This document shows, piece by piece, positions 1-13,259 of a stretch of DNA of 64,000 bases. A program made the position numbers and the translations under genes. Source of the stretch: Polyodon spathula. Its lineage: Eukaryota > Chordata > Actinopteri > Acipenseriformes > Polyodontidae. Under the pieces are notes generated by a model, which saw only the letters and a list, made by a program, of their open reading frames with translations, was not told the origin of the DNA and did no database searches. The stretch is from assembly GCF_017654505.1 (NCBI RefSeq), contig NC_054537.1:68124645-68188644 (forward strand), read 5' to 3'. Positions within the stretch are counted from its first letter, which is position 1; each line of letters opens with the position of its first letter.

Positions 1-76
1 CCAACATTGACAACTTCAACAGAATACAGAAGCAATACAGCGGACCCCCCACCCTACAGCCGCCCCCCCCCCCCCC

Positions 77-479
77 GAGCGACCACTGTATCTCGAACCC
101 TGCTTTAAGCAAAAAAGCCACGGGTTGGTAATTTAAAAATATACCAACCTCGTATTTTTTTACCAGTTTGTTTGTGCAACATCTGCCATTTAGCATAGAA
201 TCCAAGCACACATGGCTGTTTCTCCCCTTCAGTGACACTGTCATCGACAGAATGAACCCATTCCTTTTTTAAACTGAAAAGTGACTATCTTAAAAGCTTT
301 ATTCTCATCGGTGAGTAACTTTGAGCTGTTCCGAGATGATTGGTTAGTGCATAAAAACACTGCCTGCAGCAAATAAAAAATAGAAAAAGAGGTGGTAGCA
401 AAAAATTCAAGAAAGATAAATAGGACAGATACTTTGTTTCATTGTCAGTGGCACTCTGGGGTTATTTGAAGCACTTATT
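77..479. other. Non-coding, nothing recognised
   Basis: Unique-looking AT-rich DNA just right of a short C homopolymer at about 63-76. No open frame of interest, no repeat homology and no RNA-like fold seen. Confidence 0.6.
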
Positions 480-860
480 TATGCACTGTAAGCAGAACAA
501 TACTGGCGCGAGAAATGATTAAATACAGATTCTTCAAGCAATAGACATCTCATTGTGGTGGGCCCTGGCTCGCTACTGAGTCGGTTTGATAAAAGCAGTA
601 TGAGCTGATAACTGATAAAATTTGCCAGCCGATTTGCAGAGGGTGGAGGCTACTGCTGACAGCTGGTATATGCTTTAATAAAACCATTAGAATGTAAATG
701 CTTTATTGCAAAATAAAGAGCCTCCAGCAAGGGTGACATTATCTATTGCCGCCGAATGAAAGCGCCGATTAGCATTCCAAGATTTAATGATAGAGGCAAC
801 TTATCTTTATTAAAATTTTTCAAATCGAGTCTTCATTTTGCATGATTGAGTTTTAAGCAA
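480..860. promoter_or_regulatory. Candidate conserved non-coding element (enhancer-like block)
   Basis: This block has no simple repeats, balanced composition compared with its flanks, no open frame, and many short motifs of the GATA (TGATAA, CTTATCT) and homeodomain (TAAT, ATTTAATGATAG) kinds. Blocks of this texture are typical of deeply conserved enhancers in vertebrate gene deserts. That is an inference from texture only, because conservation cannot be seen in a single sequence. It could equally be ordinary unique DNA. Confidence 0.35.
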
Positions 861-2340
861 ATGTAATATTCAGTTTAGTTTGTGTATGAAACCTGGAATG
901 CCCTGGAAATAATTAAAGCATACATTATTTATTTATTTATTTATTTTTTTACAAGTGTTTCATAAGCAACGGATTGGATTTACCATTTTAATATGACAGT
1001 ATCTTCTAGTTTTGCACAAAAAACAAGTGCGTTAACAGAATAATTATTTAAAATCTTTTTTAACGTGTTTCATAAAAACTAATTTGATTTGTAGGAATTT
1101 GACAGCATAGTCAATTACTGTTATACTATATAAAGGCTAGGGTTTGATTTTGTTAAAATATTTGTATTCCTCACCCACATAATAGACAGTTTTTGTAAGA
1201 GTAAGCTATTGGCAACTTGGAAGGTAACTTTTTATGCAAATATTCAGCTGCTGAGGAGCATTTGAAATAGTACAGCTCAAATAACATAGCAGCATAATCT
1301 ATGCGGTAAGAAAGGAATAAAAACAGAATTTGACATGCTGAACTGTAGCTACGCTGATCAATAAACTGCAGTACATTCACCTTCTTTTTTATATTAAAAT
1401 GAGTGTTCTATGCATGAACCAGCCAATAAATAAATCACATTTTGCATCAACAGAATGGCAGAGCTAATAGGTCCCAAACCACTTCATTCATTACAGTTGT
1501 GATCCTCAGCAGAAAGTGTGTTCAGACTTGACTACGGGTACAGGGTAGAGTTTGGAAAGATAGTTTGAGCAACACATTTATTTTCCTGCTGGCTTACCCC
1601 TTTGACATCTCCAGGTTACAAATCTGGTGACTTTTAATGATCAAATTTTACACTTTTCATGTCGGTTCCTAAAGAGCAAAAATCACACGAATTTTTGATG
1701 CTGTTTTAAACCCCGAGACTACAGGATTAATCTCCAGGGAAGAACAAATAATTGTTATGTGATTGGATTTAAAAAGGGCAGTGCAATAGTTATACAAGTT
1801 GACTTTAAATCAAACAAAGACAAAGAGGTAAGGCTTTCCACAATGAAATAATAATAGACGCAAAAGATTTTTTGCCATGCTTAATTTTACATTTTGGAAG
1901 AGACTACAATCTCAGTTCTGCACTTTTTAATTTTAGTTTTATGGGCTGCAATGAGTCAAAGGTTATGGGAATTCATATAAATGTGTATATTAATAAAAGA
2001 TGTAGCTCTCCTTATGCAACTTTTTTTTTTTTTTTAATCTATTTACAGAACCTCACAAAACTTAAAAATGTCCACCAAGTGACCTGTTAAAGTGGACTGA
2101 CTATATTTTATCTGTATAATTTATAATCACGGTACAAGCGTTCCTGTTAAGGGACCATTGTCTGAAAGTTTACAAACCATAGCCTGCCGTTGTACAAGAA
2201 CTGTAGTAGACAAGCGAAAGCAATCATGTTATGCAAAAAGATCGAGAAAAAAAGATAAAATAAATGTCAAACTCAAATAACTGAATAAAAGCAGGGATAT
2301 TTTTAGACGAGTTGTGGGTCACAACATGTAAATGTGTAAC
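861..2340. other. Non-coding, nothing recognised
   Basis: AT-rich sequence with a short TTTA run near 925-950 and a T tract near 2022-2035. Short open frames at 1171-1380 (minus) and 1872-2090 (plus) have no recognisable domain and look like chance. Confidence 0.6.
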
Positions 2341-2348
2341 TCTGCATG

Positions 2349-2395
2349 ACCCTAACTCTAACCCTTAAACTAAAATAACCCTAACACTGACCCTG
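2349..2395 (-). repeat. Degenerate telomere-like repeat (CCCTAA type)
   Basis: Two exact CCCTAA units plus decayed variants (ACTCTAAC, ACCCTTAAAC, ACACTGACCC) lie in a run of about 47 bases. The vertebrate telomere unit is TTAGGG/CCCTAA. This reads as a decayed interstitial telomeric stretch or a chance A/C-rich tract. A G-strand counterpart lies at 40288-40334. Confidence 0.4.
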
Positions 2396-2399
2396 ATAT

Positions 2400-2855
2400 C
2401 ATGCCTTAAGGATTTATAAAACATTATTATAATTATTATTATAATTCCAAGTACAACTATAAGGTGGTTTCCTTATTTTATATTCAATAAGACACATCCA
2501 GGGTCTGTGTTCCTGGCAAAACTTTACACGAGGCTCAAAAAGATCAGCTGGCACCAGCACCAAAAACTCTGAACAATTTCTTCCAGGCATGGCGCCCTGC
2601 CACAGTAGGATTCTACACCCCCTGGTGTGCCAATAAAAAATAAAAAGGTAACTTGACCAACAGGATTTTAACAAGATAGTGGTATTTTTATGCACCTCTG
2701 TTAGGTGTACAATCAGACACAATCAAGAGCACTGAAAAAGTTAAACTAAAACTGAGCTGTTTGAAGTATCGTGATATAATAGGTCATCCCATACTCAAAC
2801 CCTGAATTGTAGCATATCTGTTAAAAACTACTTTTGAATTATCGCACCACACACA

Positions 2856-2858
<3 letters not shown>
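2400..2858. other. Non-coding, nothing recognised
   Basis: Contains a 102-codon minus-strand open frame (2414-2722) with no recognisable domain or codon character. No repeat homology recognised. Confidence 0.5.

Positions 2859-2940
<82 letters not shown>
2859..2940. repeat. (TA)n-(CA)n compound microsatellite
   Basis: About 70 bases of uninterrupted TA followed by a short CA run, and preceded by a short CA-rich stretch. The TA core is self-complementary. Confidence 0.95.
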
Positions 2941-2941
<1 letters not shown>

Positions 2942-4737
2942 GAATAAACAGTAAATGTTAGAGTAGCAAAGTAACCACATTCATTGAAAACAAAAAGGGA
3001 CACAAATTGGAACAAAAACACTGTATAATAGAGCAGCTTACATTAGGCTCAAGGGGACTCCAGGGACCAGCCAATCCATGTGAAGAAGAATGGCACTCGA
3101 GTTGGACTGGCCCCAGAAGATTAATCACTGCCACCATGCAGATTTAGTGTGTTAGGTGAAAAGATAAATGTGTAAGAAGGGCTGTGTCAAAACCCATAGT
3201 GCAGCCCACACTGTAATTCCGGGTCAGTAATTGAACTTTGCTATAATTATCCTGGGGAGATAATATTAACTTATAGTCTATGTGTGAAAGTGAGAGAGCC
3301 TATAATTTATCACTCAATGGGGCAGCTCATTGCATTGTGTTACTGAAATATGATGGCTCCATTTTTTGTCCTGTCATAATGACAACTGATGTGCTTATTT
3401 TCCTACCCCTTGCCTCCAGGGGATGATGAAATAGTAAGCAAACATTCTTTCTCGGTAAAAGAGGGGTACTCCATCATGATGGCTGTGCAGCTTCAAATGC
3501 ACAGTGACTCTATTTCATGGGGTTTCTTCTCTTTGGTCAATACACTGTCTCCTTTTTTTTACAATGCCCCTTTCATGTGCCAGTCAGGCTGTCTTCTTTT
3601 ATGAGAGATGTCTGTTTCACTACTTCATTTCGAACCCAAATTAGACTAGCCACTTGTGTAAAATGTTATACTAACAGAGTTAGTGGGCTGTACCTCATCA
3701 AGATCTGTCAGTATGTTGTTTTTTTTTCTTTCAAAAATGTATATGTACAGTTCAATTTTTATACCGTAAAACAAGAACATTTCACGAGCAATAAATGTTT
3801 GCTAATTTCACGTTTATTAAAAATCCACAAAATTAATGTGCTATGAAATATATTATTCACACATGTGCCGTACATTAAAAGAAAAAGAAGCGCAAACATT
3901 TATTGCAGCAAAAAATGGACTTTGAAGGCCATTAGTGAAATTAAGTTGCGTCAAAAAAAAAAAAAAAAAATCCAGATTTTTGAACACAGATATTATTTGA
4001 TCACAGTCATTGTTTACTAAAAGAAAGAGCCCTTGTCTCATATTTATGTATAAGTAGTCATATACTGCCAATATGTAACCAGAAATAAAGTGGAATGTAC
4101 TTTATTTACAGCACATAATAGTTCATGTCCCTTTCGACAGTCCACTCTGAAATCTTGTTTGCTGTAGGCAAGCTGTCTCGTTTTGACCGCATGCCAGGAC
4201 TTGAAAGCTATTAAAATGTGTATGAATTAGTTTGGATCAATCTTCCAGCATGGATTTAGCAAATTATGCCATTTGTAAATGAAAAGGCTTTAACATCCTG
4301 TTTTAACCTTATCTGCAATCTTTGACCGTATCAGGTTAAAAAATAAATAAAAAAAATCTTAGTGCAACTTTTGTTAACCTATGAATCAATCTACAATCAT
4401 GAACTCTGACAGGGCTAGAAAGCTGCCACCACAGATGGCTTCTAATAGCTTTTGTATTTAGCCTTTCAGATATTAAATCATGGCACCTGTACTACTTAAT
4501 AGCAGATGTTGATTTTTCTTTTCTTTTTTTTTTAGCTAGAGGTGTTTGAGTTAGGAAATAAGCAAAACAGAAGTAAATGGTTTTATAACATCCAGATAAC
4601 TTGAAACAAAGAAAAAGTTGATGCAAAATTGAACAAAATATTGGCTGTGCTTTGAGACCAGTTTATATATGTTTGTTAAAAGAAAACAGCAATGTTTGTC
4701 ATTAAATTGTCTGAATATATTCTGTTGTGTACACATG
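2941..4737. other. Non-coding, nothing recognised
   Basis: Mixed AT-rich DNA with an A tract at about 3952-3970. The overlapping short frames at 3389-3604 and 3517-3846 carry no recognisable motif. Confidence 0.55.

Positions 4738-4809
<72 letters not shown>
4738..4809. repeat. (ATT)24 microsatellite
   Basis: Perfect ATT trinucleotide run. On the minus strand it reads as a poly-Asn frame, which is an artefact. Confidence 0.97.
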
Positions 4810-5823
4810 GATTGGAAATAAGCTACTCATGACCTGATTAATTCCCTTCCTTTGGTTTATTGGTACAATAGTATTCAATTCTGAGTGCTGTTTGTCAGAG
4901 AGGTTCTGTCTAATTGTACTCCCACTAGATTGGCAATATGTTGAGGAACTGGTTATGTGCATGTCTGTATATGTAGACATAGGAGGTGAGAAAGTATAAG
5001 TTATTATACTTAATTTTAAATCTGCAAAATGTCAGTGCTTAGCATTTATTTCTAAATCAATTATTGGAAACATATATCATGCTAATGTTTAATGCAATGT
5101 TTATTTGTCTTTAACTATTGATATGCAAAACTATATCAACAAGATAACATAATACGCTGATTTCAAAAGCAATTACCATCTACAGTGATGTCTTAAAATA
5201 AAAACTGCCAATGTATTGTGTATCAAAATTGTGAAACTTTAATTACCAGGCTTGACTTTTTACATATAAAACAAATTAGCAAGCTGTCAATTCTTTTGTA
5301 ACAAATTTTGTCATAATGATCAAGCATTTGATTTATAGGCAGGCGTCTTGCACATGACAGCCTGATCACATTATTTACTTTATTGCAGCGAGAGTTATAA
5401 GACAAGGTCACAACATTTACACTAGAACAGAATAATACTGCGACTAGACTACATTGCCTGACAATATCCCATTCATCTCATTTGAATAATGAACATTATT
5501 GATGGAAATTACAGGCTATGGGCCTGCAGGTGAATTTTGTCATTCCTTGTTCCTGCTGCCATTGTAAGTAACTGTGAAGCAATATTATAATATTGCAGTG
5601 CTACTGGAACTCATGAAATATACTATATAATACATTACACAGCAGTACCAAAAATTGTCTTGTATATAGAGGTACTTTTTAAATCAGATTTACATAGCAC
5701 ATCAAACATTTTAAAACAAAACAGGCAAATATGTATGATTACATACAGTAATATATATTTTAACTGTATATGTAGCCGTCGGCATCACATGTGTGTGTAT
5801 AGGCCAATATTGAATAAAAGAGA

Positions 5824-5825
<2 letters not shown>
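4810..5825. other. Non-coding, nothing recognised
   Basis: AT-rich unique-looking sequence. No coding, RNA or mobile-element signature found. Confidence 0.55.
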
Positions 5826-5899
<74 letters not shown>

Positions 5900-5979
5900 A
5901 AGTAGCTTTTGAGTTAAGGTGAAAGAAAGCAGTAACTATAGAACTGTGGTTAGTCAAGAGAGAGAGAGAGAGAGAGAGG
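5826..5979. repeat. (TA)n and (GA)n microsatellites
   Basis: A (TA)n run of about 70 bases (5826-5896), then 60 bases of unique sequence, then an (AG)n run at 5957-5979. Confidence 0.95.
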
Positions 5980-6839
<860 letters not shown>

Positions 6840-6951
6840 TTTTGTAACAAATACAAACAAGCCATGTTTAAAGCTGTATATACTGTCCCAGGGATCAGAT
6901 TAAAATGCATAAACAAACTCAAGGATTGATCAGCATTTTTTATATAGTGTT

Positions 6952-7559
6952 TGTGGCAAAGTGTCCCGCCCCTGGGCTATTTATTTGTGTTATATGTTAG
7001 GTGTTGTGTGTTAATGTTGGTGTATAGTCATTGGTACATGGGATATAAATGGGTCTGTGGAACACGAGTTGTTTAAAATGTATATTTGTATTTAGGCACG
7101 AAGATTGTAAAATGATACAGGTAAAATGTAATAATATGCGAGCACGGGGAATTGCACATTATTAATTCACGTGCAGTTGTACCGAGACTCCAATTGAGTC
7201 TCTGTACAGCTGCATAAAAGCTGCATGTTTTCACTCACTCGGAGTTGTGTGTTCGGTGAGTGGAGAACGGGTGTGGAGAAGGAGAGTAAACAAAGTAAAA
7301 TAACAGTTAGAACTGTCTTGACTCATCGTGTTTGTTTGTCTGTTAGTCCACTGTTTGTTTAGTGTTAGTCAGTTTTCTTGCATCTATTTGTTTTGGCTAC
7401 CAGTGCCGTGTCCTGTGTTTTGTTTATCTTTTGTGTGTTTTGTAACCTTTTATTTTCTGTTTATTAATTAAACTGCGCAACAGCGCAGTTCTCATTTCAC
7501 CTGGCAGTACTGAATGTTTCTTCCAGGTCTGACATCACCATACTCGCCATCCTGTTAAA
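6952..7559 (+). mobile_element. Solo LTR, copy 1 (shares its 5' half with the LTR at 26.2 kb)
   Basis: The unit begins TGTGGCAAAGTGTC and appears to end ...CCTGTTAAA, where the expected final CA is mutated. The five bases before it (GTGTT, 6947-6951) recur directly after it (7560-7564), which fits an LTR target-site duplication. A TATA-like box (CATAAAAG, 7213-7220) and an AATTAAA polyadenylation-like signal near 7465 give a U3-R-U5 layout. An 11/12 inverted repeat (GTACCGAGACTC at 7179-7190 against GAGTCTCTGTAC at 7196-7207) sits just upstream of the TATA box. The first 230 or so bases match the minus-strand copy at 26214-26569, for example TTAATGTTGGTGTATA and TTGTATTTAGGCACGA. No internal gag or pol lies beside it, so it is probably a recombined solo LTR. 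The superfamily is unknown and the 3' boundary is the least certain part. Confidence 0.65.
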
Positions 7560-7564
7560 GTGTT

Positions 7565-8593
7565 ATACAACTAAAATCCAGAATTAGTATTTTATTTTAA
7601 TAAAGTTTCAATGCTATTAAACCCTTACACTTGTCCGGTCAATAAATGTTTATTGTATTTTTATTTTTTTTCATGGTAACAAATCAACAGGATAATACAG
7701 TTCAATTCCCAATACTTTCTAAGGACAAAAAGGTCAGAGGCAAGTACTGTATTGATTAAGAGAGCCAAATGAGTGTATGTATAATCATTTATTTATCGCA
7801 AAAATATGCAGTACACAGTATTTACAGATATTGAGTTAGCAGGTGCCACATTTGATTGGCAGTGTCATATTTATAGGAAAGTTATGGACCAAAACAAAGG
7901 GTTAAAAGGAATTTGACCCAACATACACAGGTTGACTGATATGTTGAGTTGCAAGTATTTAATCTTGCTGCTGAAGTTACATGAAGCATACATAACAAAT
8001 TGCAATGGCTGCAGGGTAATAGATCACTTGCCAGATCTTCTTGTGTTGTCTCTTTTTTTTTCCTGTGGGAAGAACTATTCTGAAAAAAAAGTATACTGTA
8101 CCGTTTCTATCTTAGTGTGTAATTCATACAAACTCTTCTATAATCTTTTGAAGTAAACCTAAGGGCAGGGAGTATTTAACAGCACACAAGAACCAAAACA
8201 AAATTCATAACAATTGAAAGGATAGCTGAAATGTGTGTTTCTATTTGATGCTACTCAAATTATAGCAGGATTTGTTGTGGTTGTTGTTTTGTTTAAAAAA
8301 TGTATTCATTTTGTCAGTTCACAAAATGCATCATCAATTTAAGTAATTTACTGTTGACTGTTTAATCAATTTAAAGTGAATGAATTAGTTTAAAAAAATG
8401 GCAAAAGTTTTTTTTTTTTTTTTTTTTTTTTTATTAAATTGCTAAAGAAACAATGATATTTTCAGATACAGAAAGTTGCAAACCTTATGCTAGTCTTCTT
8501 ATGTTATTAACTAACCAGCTGCTTCGCTATCAACTGACAACACTTTGCCTTTAATTCTGTAACGACTTTGCTGAAACGACCAAGAAAGTGAAA
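7565..8593. other. Non-coding, nothing recognised
   Basis: AT-rich sequence with a T homopolymer of about 24 bases at 8408-8432. Confidence 0.55.
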
Positions 8594-8604
8594 CTATATA
8601 TATA

Positions 8605-8655
<51 letters not shown>
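8594..8655. repeat. (TA)n microsatellite
   Basis: TA run with one TT phase shift near 8610. Confidence 0.95.
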
Positions 8656-8656
<1 letters not shown>

Positions 8657-8833
8657 CCTGTACATATCGTTAGTCAATTCACGTGGTGTTAAAATAAACG
8701 ATTCGGGGAAGTCTTATGTTTAACTTTGCTAAGCCCCTTCATAATACAATTTGAACCTCTTATTAGCAACCAGAATATTCAAGTCAAGATAAACAAAACA
8801 GTGTTTTATCTATTTCATTAATTTTCCTTTCGC

Positions 8834-8850
8834 GGGGGGGGGGGGGGGGG
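8834..8850. repeat. G homopolymer (17)
   Basis: Uninterrupted G run in AT-rich flanks. It is one of several long G runs in the window. Confidence 0.9.
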
Positions 8851-11800
8851 AGTTTTGCTAATAGAAATATTAAATAGAAAGTTCAGGATACTTAAGAAAA
8901 CTAAACTTTGTATCTTATCTCTTATCTCTGAAATACCATTCTTACCAAGCACAACATTTTTTGGTGTCAATGGTGTTTTATCGAGCTTTATCGGTTAAAA
9001 CCGAAAACAGAAAGCTAATTATACTCCAAATGTGTAGTAGTTTGATGAAACATAACATTCTGTTAAATGCAAATTAAATCATTTTGGATCTTTGTTTTTT
9101 CAACAGAAAATCACACTTTTGTTATGACACAAAACATCACAAAGACAGGCAGTGAATTGATACATTTACTTACTTATTGTTGTATTTTGTGGCACTTGGA
9201 GTTACACAGGACTCCTGAGCCTTACAATGCGCGAAAGCGAGACATTCGGTCATTAGCCAAAGGCACTTCGTTATTCCTGAGATTTACTGGTAAATGTCTG
9301 AAGTAAAGCGTTATCATATTTAATTCTGACATTTACTATTGTGCTTGCTGAATGTCGATATTTAACATTACTTCTTAAGATTTGCCAATATTCAGACATA
9401 CATCGTAACATACATATATCAAATAAAACATTGACATGTGCAGTAATCCCTGTTCACAGTGAATGAGTGTAATATGAAGATGCTATGAGAGATAGTTGTG
9501 TCGCCATCTGATGACTCTGTGCATGTCACAAACATATCCCATCTTAAAGCAGTATGCGCGCATTCATGAACACAACATTGGAGGGTCAAATAGAAGCAAG
9601 GTGTTACAAAGCATTGTCAAAAAATATGAGTTTCATGAGAAAAAGTTGGCTCAAACGCTGGTATTTCTCTCATGAGTAGCAAGTCTTTGCTTTTTTGTGA
9701 TGTTGCAAATCTAACAACAGACTTCTGTCATGTATCTAAATGTATCAGAAACTCAATATAATCAAAATTAAAGCATAAACGCATCAGTTGCCAACTTATC
9801 ACTCAACAAACATTTGCATGTGCAGTAGGGAATAACTTATTTCAAGTTTTTAAACCCAGCCAACCAGTTTTTAACCATGCCAGAAAGCAGCCTACAGCAG
9901 ACTGAATTATGTTCTAATATTTCCTACAAAATACGTGTTTTTAATTTAAAAAAAAAAATCATTTGACAAAGAAATATGACATTGCACCTTAGTCATAATA
10001 ACCAGGTCTAGTACACTTCCGATACAGCAGGTCATCCAAAAGGAAATGGTATGCACGCAATAACTTCTGTTAGGTTTTGAATGTTAATCTGTAGTCACAT
10101 TTTATTTTATAGTGGTCCTAAACTGGTGAATTATTGTTGTATTCAGGATTCAGCCAAAGCAATGAGATGAAATAAATTAAATGACATAGAGGAGGTTCTG
10201 TCATTAAACCCTACACTGCTTATCAATGCCAAATAAAGGATAGGCTAAGACTTTCAGCACAAGTCCTTTACAAAACATATAACAAGAATGTATATCAGAA
10301 ACTTACTTGTATTTCAAACGTCAGGGTTCCAATGCTATACACTCAGCTGAGCTGCGAACTGCTCTGAATCTGGTTGTAAACCATTGGAACCTAGGTGATC
10401 AGTTTAACTTGACAATGCAGTCCGTACGCTGAATTGCTTCAAAACAACAGCCAAGCAATATGTTATTGGAAACCTAGTCGTTCGCAAGATGTAGACAGTT
10501 GATCAACTCAGCCAATCAGATTTAGTGCTGTATAAAAGTTTTATGTCTTTGCAAACTTTTGTTAAACTTGGACACTTGAAATGCAAACTTAGACTAAGAA
10601 ATGTGTACTTTCAGGTACACTTTTATCTTATTGGGTAGGTTATTATGTCAGAATGGAACGTTTGTTGATATGGGCTAAATGAATTGTATTCCTTTCCTAT
10701 TTAAACAATTCCTTGCAGTCCAAATACTGAAACTATGGTACTTAATTTCGCTGACTCTATATACTGGAATGACTTCTCACATTAAAGGAGACACATGAGT
10801 CACACATGAAGAATTAGAAAAGTAAGCTTTAAGTCCATGAATCACCAAACATCATTTTCTGTAACTTATGAAAACAACTTTTTTAAGGTGATATTTTTAA
10901 ACAATTGTCACCTGAATCAATGGTGGATTTCAGTTTTAATATATGAAATATTTATGTACTGTATCTTTAATTTATCCACCAAAATGTCACATCAAAATAG
11001 CACAAAAATGATTTACTTTAAAATATAAGGTTAAATCAGACAACCAACATTTTGTGAAAAAGACAACTGTGAGTGGGTTTAATATTTAACCAAATAAATA
11101 GCATTCAGTTGTTGACCAGAGGCAGCATTCCCATGTAACTGAATCTTCCACCATCCTTATGTAGAGATGGCCATCAACATCCGTCTTTACTTCATCGTTC
11201 AACACCTTTTGAGCTGGCGAATGTAGAAAATGGTAACATGCACTAACAGCATCTGTCTGTTGCAGGATATACAGAGGTTATATATGGGGAAGTACAGGTA
11301 AAGCCCAAAATCAATCTTTCAGTTACTTCCCTTCACTGATAAGAAAATTCCACAAGAAAAGATAAGATATGAGGTTCTCTCTAATACCCGGAGGCCGATT
11401 TCTGCAGCTGAGTAGATATTACATCGTATACGAGACAAAAGGAAAAAAAAACTGCTTCCTTTTGGTGGGCAATCCTTAACTGTTTTGTTTATCATGTTCT
11501 TATTTTTTCTTGATTGCATGTTAGCCTTCTTGTATGAGTTGCTGAGTCCAATGAATAACAAAAACAAAAGGTGATTTAGTCCAGAAAGTTATTCCCGATG
11601 ATTTCAGAAGTGTACTTTTACACCCAACACAGGCAGTTCTCCAATGTAATTCACGATTTGGAGATCTCTTAGTTCATAGGCAAATATTTGAAAATGTTGA
11701 CTAAAAGAGCAGTATTTCATTTGTAGGATTAGTTGGTGCAGGAGAAGAACATTTGTCAGATTCAGATACATTCAGTAATATTCTTGAGGCATCTAAACAG

Positions 11801-12421
11801 ATCCCCTATCTATTTTATAGTGTACACCTACCTTATGGAATGCTTTCCTCTAAAACCTCTGGCCACTACATGGCTTTCATGTAAATGTGATCATATTCTT
11901 AAAGTATTTATAGTTCAATTCACTTATTTCATAGTATAAATTACAGGTAGGATACAATTATAACAAAATTAGTAAAACAGTTTTGAGGTTTAAACTTTCT
12001 TGTTTTGTGTTCTTGCTTGGTTTACTAGCACTGCCTTTTGTTTGTGCTATACTTCCTTCTGTCTAGCTGCTGTTGAGATCCCCTCCAGCTACCCCAACAG
12101 CATCTTTGTTTGGCAGGGGAACCCAACCTCCCAGTTCTTTCTGCCAGTTTCATTCTTCTTTCTTTTGTCAGATTCTAGACAGGCAGCTCAACAATCGACT
12201 CTGATGACATCCCATCTTGGTGTCGTAGGTGGAAGCGGGAAGGACACATTGTAAATATAAAATGTTGTAATAACACCAATAACAATACGCCCAGGTAACC
12301 AATATAGAAACTGCAAATAATGTTCCCATATTGTTCCCACAATATGAGTTCTAATATTTATAGTTCTTCAAAATATCATTAGTAAGTTTACTAATTCTGA
12401 TGACTAAGAGAAACTGAATCA

Positions 12422-12423
<2 letters not shown>
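8851..12423. other. Non-coding; one inverted repeat upstream of a TATA-like box
   Basis: A long stretch without a gene. Visible structure includes a short palindrome TCGGTTAAAACCGA near 8991 and a perfect 10-base inverted repeat (GGTTCCAATG at 10325-10334, CATTGGAACC at 10382-10391). This lies about 150 bases before a TATA-like TGTATAAAAG, so an old LTR or promoter remnant is possible. Open frames at 10837-11028, 11319-11567 (minus), 11733-11939 and 12000-12254 have no recognisable domain. Confidence 0.5.
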
Positions 12424-12462
<39 letters not shown>

Positions 12463-12484
12463 TATATATATATATATATAAATA

Positions 12485-12518
<34 letters not shown>

Positions 12519-12524
12519 TGAATA

Positions 12525-12580
<56 letters not shown>

Positions 12581-12594
12581 ATATATATATATAA
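12424..12594. repeat. Long interrupted (TA)n microsatellite
   Basis: About 170 bases of TA with scattered interruptions (GATATA, TTGAATAG, TAATATAA). Frames through it read as Ile-Tyr repeats and are not genes. Confidence 0.95.
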
Positions 12595-12599
12595 TGTGG

Positions 12600-12728
12600 T
12601 GTGTGTGTGTTAACGCAGGCAGAGGCAATCCACACACACAGAGCGTGTGGCAGGCACACAGGCGAGGAGGCAGGCTCGAACCCAGGACCTCTCGCCCTGA
12701 GAGCGGGACGCCGATACCGCTGTACATG
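12600..12728 (-). repeat. tRNA-derived SINE fragment
   Basis: Read on the minus strand, 12728 to about 12660 has a tRNA-like head. An A-box-like segment (TACAGCGGTATCGGCG) is followed about 35 bases later by a near-perfect RNA polymerase III B box, GGTTCGAGCC (12673-12682 on the plus strand). It then runs into a GC-rich body and a GT-rich tail that abuts the TA microsatellite. The cloverleaf is not convincing, so it is a tRNA-derived retroposon rather than a tRNA gene. The 78-codon minus-strand frame across it is a by-product. Confidence 0.6.
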
Positions 12729-12798
12729 ACATGTACAGAAACATAAACTAATTACAGTGTATAGTCGGGACGACGACGGAAAGGTGCACGTGCACGCT

Positions 12799-12799
12799 G

Positions 12800-12846
<47 letters not shown>
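12799..12846. repeat. (TA)n plus T homopolymer
   Basis: Seven TA units run into about 32 T. Together with the SINE head at 12.6-12.73 kb this may be retroposon tail sequence. Confidence 0.85.
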
Positions 12847-12847
<1 letters not shown>

Positions 12848-13259
12848 TAAATATGGACTGGCAAGGAGGGCTATAGTGCAGAATTATTGACCCGAGGGAA
12901 GACTATTGTTACTGACAAGGGGCTATAATGCCTGAAGTTAGTCAAAATAAAAAGAGAGGCATGATTGGATAGTAAATATGACTTTACATACTGTAAAGTC
13001 ATAAACATTTGTGAGCCTTTTATTATGCGTTTTTCATGTATGAAAAAAGTAAACATGTTTGGCATGAATATCTTAGTGCTGTACATACAATTAAGTAATA
13101 TACTACTACAAGTGCAACAGGTCACCAACATTTCTGGAGCAAAATAGGTTTTATAGGTGTGATTCGCCAAATATTTTGGTCACAAATATTTATGGCTTTA
13201 CAGTAATTTGTTTAAATATAGCTGATGTAGCATAAGTAAATAACTCAATAACATAATAA
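12847..13259. other. Non-coding, nothing recognised
   Basis: Overlapping short frames on both strands (12871-13170 minus, 12965-13147 plus) lack motifs. Confidence 0.55.

Noticed and set aside
4702..4980. Minus-strand frame with a poly-Asn stretch
   Set aside because: Poly-Asn comes from the (ATT)n run, and the flanks have no motif.
11319..11567. 82-codon minus-strand frame
   Set aside because: No domain, no homology recognised, and the length is within chance expectation for this amount of sequence.
12600..12728. Possible tRNA gene on the minus strand
   Set aside because: A and B boxes are present, but the stems do not close into a convincing cloverleaf and the sequence continues into a repeat body. 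A SINE is the better reading.
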